In this document: one piece after another, positions 58,401 to 64,000 of the stretch | How the letters are laid out: each line of letters begins with the position of its first letter | How positions within the stretch are numbered: the stretch's first letter is position 1 | Source: Polytrichum commune | Taxonomy: Eukaryota; Streptophyta; Polytrichopsida; Polytrichales; Polytrichaceae | Assembly: GCA_950295325.1 (NCBI GenBank) | Contig: OX485807.1 | Coordinates: 9,205,001-9,269,000 of the forward strand | DNA length: 64,000 bases | Direction of reading: 5' to 3' | Translations under genes and position numbers: made by a program | The notes under the pieces: model-generated | The model's database searches: none | Told to the model about the DNA's origin: nothing | The model's input: only the letters and a program-made list of their open reading frames with translations

Positions 58401-60283
58401 CAAGGGCCAATTCAGTCAGGTTTCGAAGCAATTCAATTCAAGTCTATTGTACATCACAAACCTTGTCGCTCTCTCTGACTTCCATTACCAGCTGAACAAT
58501 CAACAGACACACTAAGAGAAGTACTATGTCTTTTCACCCTCCTGGACCACCTCCTTAAGCTAAAATCCGTGTTCACCATTTTCAGGCTTCCTGAAATACT
58601 GCCCGATGAATAAATCACATACATTGTAGCAGTCACATCCGGGGTATACTAAAGGACAAGGTGCTACGTAACGCCACTCAATCCAACGTAAGCACTAGGG
58701 AATTCCGCTGTGGAAGTGAGGGCACGACGAAATAAATCAGACGACAACCTCGGAAAGAACTGAGGCACTTTATTCTCTCTCTTTCAATACAGAAATACTG
58801 AGGGATCTGCTACAGCTCAGTGAAATATGCCTAAATTTCAAGATACTCCAAAACTTGATTGTCAAAAATTTCATACATTGTCCGCTCCACGTCAGTCAGT
58901 CCTGAGGTGAAGACAGTACGTAGGCAGACATGAGTGGCTTTAGACCATCGCAAGATCGTCTCGCGTCATCTGATGACGGCTCCAAGGAGTCAAAATCAAA
59001 GATGTACACACAAGTCAAGTTACAGGCGCATCAGATTCGCGGGTGAGCTTGGCCGCTATCATGAGGCGTGGTGGATGAAGCCATCTTCCTCGATACGAAA
59101 TTCGCGGACTTAAAGACGTGACCAAACGAGTTCGGAAGCCCCGGACGGTAGGTATCCAAATTTAGCGAAGCCAAATTTATCCGATGTATCAAGACTGGAC
59201 CACAAAACGATAGACGCTGATTGTCACCTAACTTACTACTCTAAGCACAACCACGGCCGACAGCAGTTGATGAGGTGCACAGCCAAATTGTTGCTGGAAG
59301 ATGCACTGATCTCGTAACCAGAGTACAAACAATGAACGAGCGACCGACGGGGGCATCAACACTTGAGACCTCCCGTACTATGCTCACGGGTTCTTATTTG
59401 ACCTGCGAGGAGGGGACCGGCAAGAACGAGAGCAGGCAATCGCTGTCTTAGCATCTCCTCCTGGCTCTGAGCCCCGGCGGCCTCAAACACAATGCGAGCC
59501 AAATTTAGCGAAGACAAATTTCTTCAATCTATGAAGACTGGACCACAAACAAGGGGACGCCGATTCTCGCCTAATGCACTACTTACTCCAAGCAAGACCA
59601 CGGCGCACAGGCAATTTGTTGCCAACTGTAAGATTTCGTACCAATTTCGTAAATAACGTACAAACAATAAACGTACGAGTGACGGACGGAGGCATCAACA
59701 CTTAAGGCTTCCCGGACTATGTACACAAAATCTTGATAAGTCGACTTGCGAGGAGGGGACCGGCAAAAACGCGCAAGCAATCGCTGGCTTAGCAGCTCCT
59801 CTTGGCTTTGCACGTTCAAACACAATGCGAGCCTCCTTGTCACCTAACTTACTACTCCAAGCATAACCACGGTCCGGGAGAGGCGACAGAAACTGATAAG
59901 GTGCTCAGGCGATTTCTTGCTGTGAGATGCACCAATTTCGTAAGCAACGTACGGAAAATAAAGGAGCGACCGACGGAGGCAACAAACACTTCGTAAGGCC
60001 TCCCGGACTGTGGGTAAGACAAAAAGTTCTTAATTGACCTGCGAGGATGAGACCGGCAAGAACGGATAGCCAATCTCTGGCTTAGAAGCTCCTCCTTCTC
60101 CTGGCTGTTGTGCACCCCGAGGGCGGCCATTCTTCCCCCGGTAGCCTCCACACACAATGCGAGCCTCGTTGTCGCCGATGCAGCAGCAGACAACCTCGGT
60201 GCACCCCGGCTCAGCGGGGTCGTACACCTCGGGTTGGCTGACAACAGAGCTCCAGTCCCGGCGCCACTGCACACGACCGCCAT
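55456..60283 (-). CDS. Chloroplast ACT-domain repeat protein (ACR11/ACR12 type), ten exons
   Basis: Exons in transcript order: 60039-60283, 58322-58379, 57905-58021, 57432-57532, 56909-56993, 56604-56660, 56149-56201, 55888-55993, 55691-55759, 55456-55518. All joins are in phase, giving 317 residues. Exon 1 ([16 protein letters not shown]...) is rich in Ala, Ser and Arg with few acidic residues early on, as in a chloroplast transit peptide. The first ACT domain runs from [19 protein letters not shown] through [11 protein letters not shown] to [12 protein letters not shown]. The linker has [15 protein letters not shown] and QLAMGEAFG. The second ACT domain has [20 protein letters not shown]. 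The end is [16 protein letters not shown]. Arabidopsis ACR11 associates with plastid glutamine synthetase and ferredoxin-GOGAT, so a role in nitrogen sensing is likely. The exon 1 donor is weak (CAG|GTCAAT) and is repeated twice more in intron 1. Confidence 0.9.
59150..60165. repeat. Three-copy tandem array across the ACT gene exon 1/intron 1 boundary
   Basis: Units of about 333 bp are marked by AATGCGAGCC at about 60157, 59825 and 59491, by TGCGAGGA with GGGACCGGCAA or AGACCGGCAA, and by CCGACGG(A/G)GGCA. The first unit holds about the last 125 bases of exon 1 and its donor; the next two, in the intron, repeat the exon tail ([10 protein letters not shown]-like) with donor positions CAA|GTCGAC at 59744-59745 and CAG|GTCAAA at 59401-59402. 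A fragment of a fourth unit (AATTTAGCGAAG ... GACTGGACCACAAA) lies at about 59158-59215. Confidence 0.85.
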
Positions 60284-60671
60284 CGATGCGTGTTGCAACA
60301 CCAGGCGCCTTTCCTATCCCGCACACCCGCAACGAGAGAGGAAACTACTATTCCCGCTCTTCAATTGCGATGCTCCTGCTGCTTTCCTCAATCTTTCTCC
60401 CTGTGCCGCTGCTTGTGGCTCCCTTTGGTTTCGGGTCCCGAGGCTGGAGCAGCTCAAGCTACGTCAGCACGGTTGCTTGTGGGAGCGATGGGAGCGAGGA
60501 GGATGATGAGCATCGGAGAAGGCGCCAAAAGCAAGCAAGTAACTAGGGAACGTATAAGCTTAGGTTAGCCAGCGGCCTATTATGGCGACGACGAAACCCC
60601 AATCACTGTATCCACATGCATTCATGCATCCCACTGCATCAATCAATCCATTCATCCCACATACATACATG
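60284..60671 (-). promoter_or_regulatory. Upstream region of the ACT gene
   Basis: Comparatively GC-rich up to about 60540, then rich in CATCC/CATTCAT words. An in-frame stop lies about 33 bases before the chosen start, so translation cannot begin further upstream in that frame. Promoter assignment is by position only. Confidence 0.4.
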
Positions 60672-60780
60672 TAGCGCTCACCATCTCACATCTCTTGATG
60701 ACGTGTCATGTCGTCATTGGACACGAGCACGACCAATATAGATAGTAGCAAGCAATCTTCATGTGACATGGTGAGCGCTA
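60672..60780. mobile_element. Short MITE with TAGCGCTCACCAT termini
   Basis: TAGCGCTCACCATCTCACAT and inverted TAGCGCTCACCATGTCACAT are the two ends (19 of 20 identical), enclosing about 70 bases. It lies about 390 bp upstream of the ACT gene start. Confidence 0.75.
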
Positions 60781-62770
60781 GGTTACATTATCGTACACGT
60801 GTCATCATGCTACGGGTTGGAGCAAGGCTCTTTGTGTACAATATCTTAATACATAGTCTACAACATAAAGGTAAGTGAGCCTTATGTGGTCACGCTCCTT
60901 CATTGAATACCTAAGGTAGATGTGCCTAATTCGGTATCTAATCATGAACAACCACCTATATTTCAATGAGTGGTGTATGGTTGGGTATGGTCTTTAGGAA
61001 GGGACACCAAAAGTGCATGCGTTGAAAAGAGATTAAACTGCATCCTTAAATTTTGTTAATTCTTTTATGTTGAATCCCCTTTTATATGTTGAATGTTTTT
61101 AGCCAAAAAAACAAGGAAACCAAGGAATCCACATCATGGAGAAAGTTAGAGCAGTCCTTGGTCACATGGTCCAAATGTAAACTCGTGAATGCACAATGCA
61201 AAGTAGACATCCTCTTAGGAAGGGTGATGCTCTCTTTCTACGTGTGCACACAACTAAGATAGATAGATAGAAACTCCGGTCCCTTTTTAGCAAGGGGCCG
61301 GCGTGAATAAAGTGTCCGTTCGTAATGTCAATGACCCGATGCCCACTGGACAAGGGGACCACACAACCAACCTTTCCATCTCTTGGGCATCTGAATGCAT
61401 AACCTAAAATTTGAGAGTCAAAATTTCTTTCTCGCTCCAAACCCACAATCTCGTTTCAAGTTCACATGCAAGTGATGCTTCCTCCCCATGGTCCACATGG
61501 TTAAACGTACTAACAACCAATAGGATATTCTAGGATTTATCTAGTATTTGCTTCTAGTGCCCTCATCAAATATTTTAAATTAAAAAATCTAAAAAACAAA
61601 ATATCCCACATAGGGATCTACTTGTATCATAAGTTTACAGTACTCAAGAAACATGGGTAAAAGACTTTAGCCCCTAATCGTTTGAGTTCGTGTTTGGACC
61701 TTGACATACATAAAACCATGTACTTATATTGCATGTCTCCATTTCAAGTTACTTATGTCATAACTTACCCTATCTAAAATCAAAATATTCACCATGTGCC
61801 CTATTTTCATTGGTTGAATTCCTTAATGTAAATGAAGATTCAAGTTCAACTCACATGGCAAGGGTGCCCTTGGATACAATATATACTTATTTTATCAATC
61901 ATTAATGTCACTTATGGTAACTACATTTACGTTTTCTTCAAGTTGAAATAACACGATGTGCTAAGTAAAGTTTGAAACCCCTAAATATTGAAGTTGTTTT
62001 GTAAGACTTGGTGAAGACTCATTGACTTGATGTATATAAGTCATACAAATGGGAGTTCCCTAAAATGTTCAATACAAAATATGGGAGGAAGAAAGTAAAT
62101 AAAATTTGGATTTAGTGACACAAAACACATTTCCCAAAAAGAACATAAAGGTACATTTTGACCTTCACATGGCATTGTAGAGCCACATCATGTCTTTTAC
62201 CCCCCCCCCCCCCCCAGGTCTCCAAACCCACATGGCATGGAGACTCCTTTAAAGTTTCAAAAGTAGGCATGTACAAGTCTCTTTTGATTCCTTTTTTTAA
62301 ATTCTAAGAATAAAGATGATGCTTTGAATTGCTTTTGAAGCTCGTAGAAGGTTGTGACAAAAACTTGAAGATTGTTTATTTAGGATAAGTGGGAAGCATG
62401 AGACTTAGGGCCACTTCACACACAAGGCCAAAGGCCCATGACCATGGCAATGTAAGAGCTCTCATTGGTCAAAAAGGCGGAGACCGTCCAAGTTCACTTC
62501 ACACTAGGAGGTGAAGGCCTAAAGGTCCAAAGACAATGTCCTGAAAAGTCTACAAGAGGTGGGCCTGACACAATTTGCGGGAGACCGTGATTTTTTTTAA
62601 TTTTTTCCAACATGACATATTTCAAGACAAATTGCATGACAATTTCCATATAAGATTCCAAGACATACAAACAACACCAAGTAATTATCTTAAATTGATA
62701 AAGTTTGAGACATATTATATTAAACCAAATCCTCCCCAACAAAATATGCAATAGTCCCAAACATGGTTCA
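60781..62770. other. Intergenic AT-rich stretch with an R1 copy and a poly-C run
   Basis: R1-family sequence lies at about 60945-61090 (TTTCAATGAGTGGTGTATGG followed by GGACACCAAAAGTGCATGCG). A run of 16 C is at 62200-62215. No gene is recognised. Confidence 0.45.
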
Positions 62771-62998
62771 TTCTCACTTCACACTATGCTTGAAGGCCCA
62801 AGACTACATAAAATGGCTTTCCCAACACCCATGGTACGGCCTTTGGATGAGAGTCAAGGGTCCTCACCATTACAAGGTCATGGCTCTTGGCTCATGTATT
62901 TGCAAGGCCCTTTGACTCTCGTCCAATAAGTTGTATCATGGGAATAGGAAAGCCATTTTGTGTACTCATAAGCCCTCAGACATAGTTTGAAGTGAGAT
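62771..62998. mobile_element. Long foldback element, about 228 bp
   Basis: The left arm CTCACTTCACACTATG ... ATAAAATGGCTTTCC ... GATGAGAGTCAAGGG pairs with the inverted right arm CTCACTTCAAACTATG ... CACAAAATGGCTTTCC ... GACGAGAGTCAAAGG over about 95 bases. It directly precedes the Harbinger transposase remnant. A related direct copy of its end (GTTCACTTCACACTA) is at about 62490. Confidence 0.75.
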
Positions 62999-64000
62999 TG
63001 GACCTTGTTGAGGGACCATTGCACATTTTATTGGTGGGAAAAGGAGGGGCAACCCTACTTCACTTGTTACAAATTGTCATCCTCTTTCTTTACCACTTGC
63101 AGTGTTTTACAATTGGCGAGGAAAGGGAAGAAGGGCATGATGATGGATCATCTTGAGAGACGTGGGAGGATTATGGTTGCATTGGCTTCGTATTGGTGTC
63201 TGCATGTGATTGTGCCACATGTACTTGACATTGGCACTTAATGGAGAATTAGATAATGCCATGATCATGAGCATTTGCTTTCATAGTATGAAATTGGAAG
63301 ATCATAAGTTTGTGGGCATTTGAGAGAAATGCGTGGTTCACCAATAAATTACTATTGGGCTCACTCACACATTTTTTTGTTGGCAAAGAACTCGTGTATC
63401 TCATAATACATTCAAGTTCCTTTGTGGGAGGTTAGGTCCATATTTGCTTAGGAAGAATATGAGAGGGATGGTTTTAATTGAGAATAGAGCCACAATAACA
63501 TTGCAAAGGTTTGAGACTGAAAATATTTTGTGTACTATAGGAGAAGTATATGGGATGACAAAGAGTACGATTCAAAGAAAAATTGTGAGAGAAATTTGTC
63601 GATTGGATAAGAGTTCATTTGCAATGCACATTTGTCAAATTTCCAAGGCCAACTCGGTTTAGGATTTTTTAAGACATGAATTTGAGGCGCTATATGAAAT
63701 TCTTCATATTATCATACTAATTGATGGATCTCACATTTCCGTTACTGCACCCGTAATTGAAAGAAGAAGTATTGATTATAGTAGATAATCATATAATTCA
63801 ATTTTACTACAAGGTATTGTTAACAAAAAAAAAAGTATTTTGGATCTACAAATACGGATGGTATGTTGCATGCACAGCTGGACATTATTTTGATTGACAA
63901 AAGATTGAAAGAAATTGCACAAAATGTCAGGTTTTATCTTATAAGTTGATCGGTGGTTGTGCATATCTAGTGCACCTATTAATTTATAGTTTAATAAAAG
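62999..64000 (+). pseudogene. Broken PIF/Harbinger transposase (DDE_Tnp_4 type), runs off the window
   Basis: Several shifted plus-strand frames together match plant Harbinger transposases. From about 63380 come TRVSHNTFKFLCGRLGPYL, ENRATITLQRFETEN, LCTIGEVYGMTKSTI and VREICRLDKSSFAMHICQIS. Then follow FEALYEILHIIILIDGSHI (the first catalytic Asp region, usually G-A-I-D-G-S-H-I) and SILLQGIVN. Frameshifts near 63590 and 63660, the stop after NSV, and AT-rich drift show it is inactive. The C-terminal catalytic residues lie at or beyond 64000. It could be related to the TTA-flanked element at 31839-33089, but the termini cannot be compared. Confidence 0.75.

Noticed and set aside
60108-60568. 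Plus-strand frames of 90-130 codons around the ACT gene start
   Set aside because: They overlap the transit-peptide exon and promoter on the opposite strand, have no domain, and reflect the higher GC content.

Overview
The window is nuclear DNA of a land plant. The genes are interrupted by many short GT-AG introns and encode plant proteins: a light-harvesting-like protein, a PLAT/ATS3-type secreted protein, a CCCH/G-patch protein, a profilin and a chloroplast ACT-repeat protein. AT-rich intergenic DNA is full of decayed DNA transposons. Profilin and ACT-protein divergence suggest a non-flowering plant, perhaps a moss or other bryophyte, but this guess is weak.

Layout. 1-118: 3' end of a light-harvesting-like gene. 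119-7240: no firm gene, three weak membrane or helical ORFs and a dispersed repeat. 7241-8966 (-): two-exon methyltransferase. 11911-13526 (-): secreted proline-rich PLAT-domain protein. 17976-21873 (+): CCCH zinc finger/G-patch protein, four exons. 26354-27332 (+): profilin, three exons. 28971-33213: a nest of at least five transposons. 34560-45900: MITEs, pogo-like, CACTA-like and LINE remnants. 46176-51424 (-): ARMH3 (C10orf76) homologue, ten exons. 55456-60283 (-): ACR11/ACR12-type chloroplast ACT protein, ten exons. 60284-64000: MITEs, a long foldback and a broken PIF/Harbinger transposase running off the end.

The genes do not form a pathway or cluster; they are independent housekeeping or stress genes separated by mobile DNA. 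Exon joins were chosen by splice-site sequence and reading phase, and all joins in the five complete gene models except one in ARMH3 are phase-consistent.

Two patterns stand out. First, four of the five complete intron-containing gene models carry tandem duplications inside an intron. In three of these (methyltransferase, PLAT, ACT) the duplicated unit spans the exon 1/intron 1 boundary, so the intron holds decoy copies of the exon tail and its 5' splice site. Second, 28971-33213 is a foldback element whose arms were interrupted in turn by a hAT-like element (8-bp duplication), a pogo-like element (TA) and a Harbinger-like element (TTA) that itself holds a further element. The insertion sites can be read from the opposite arm.
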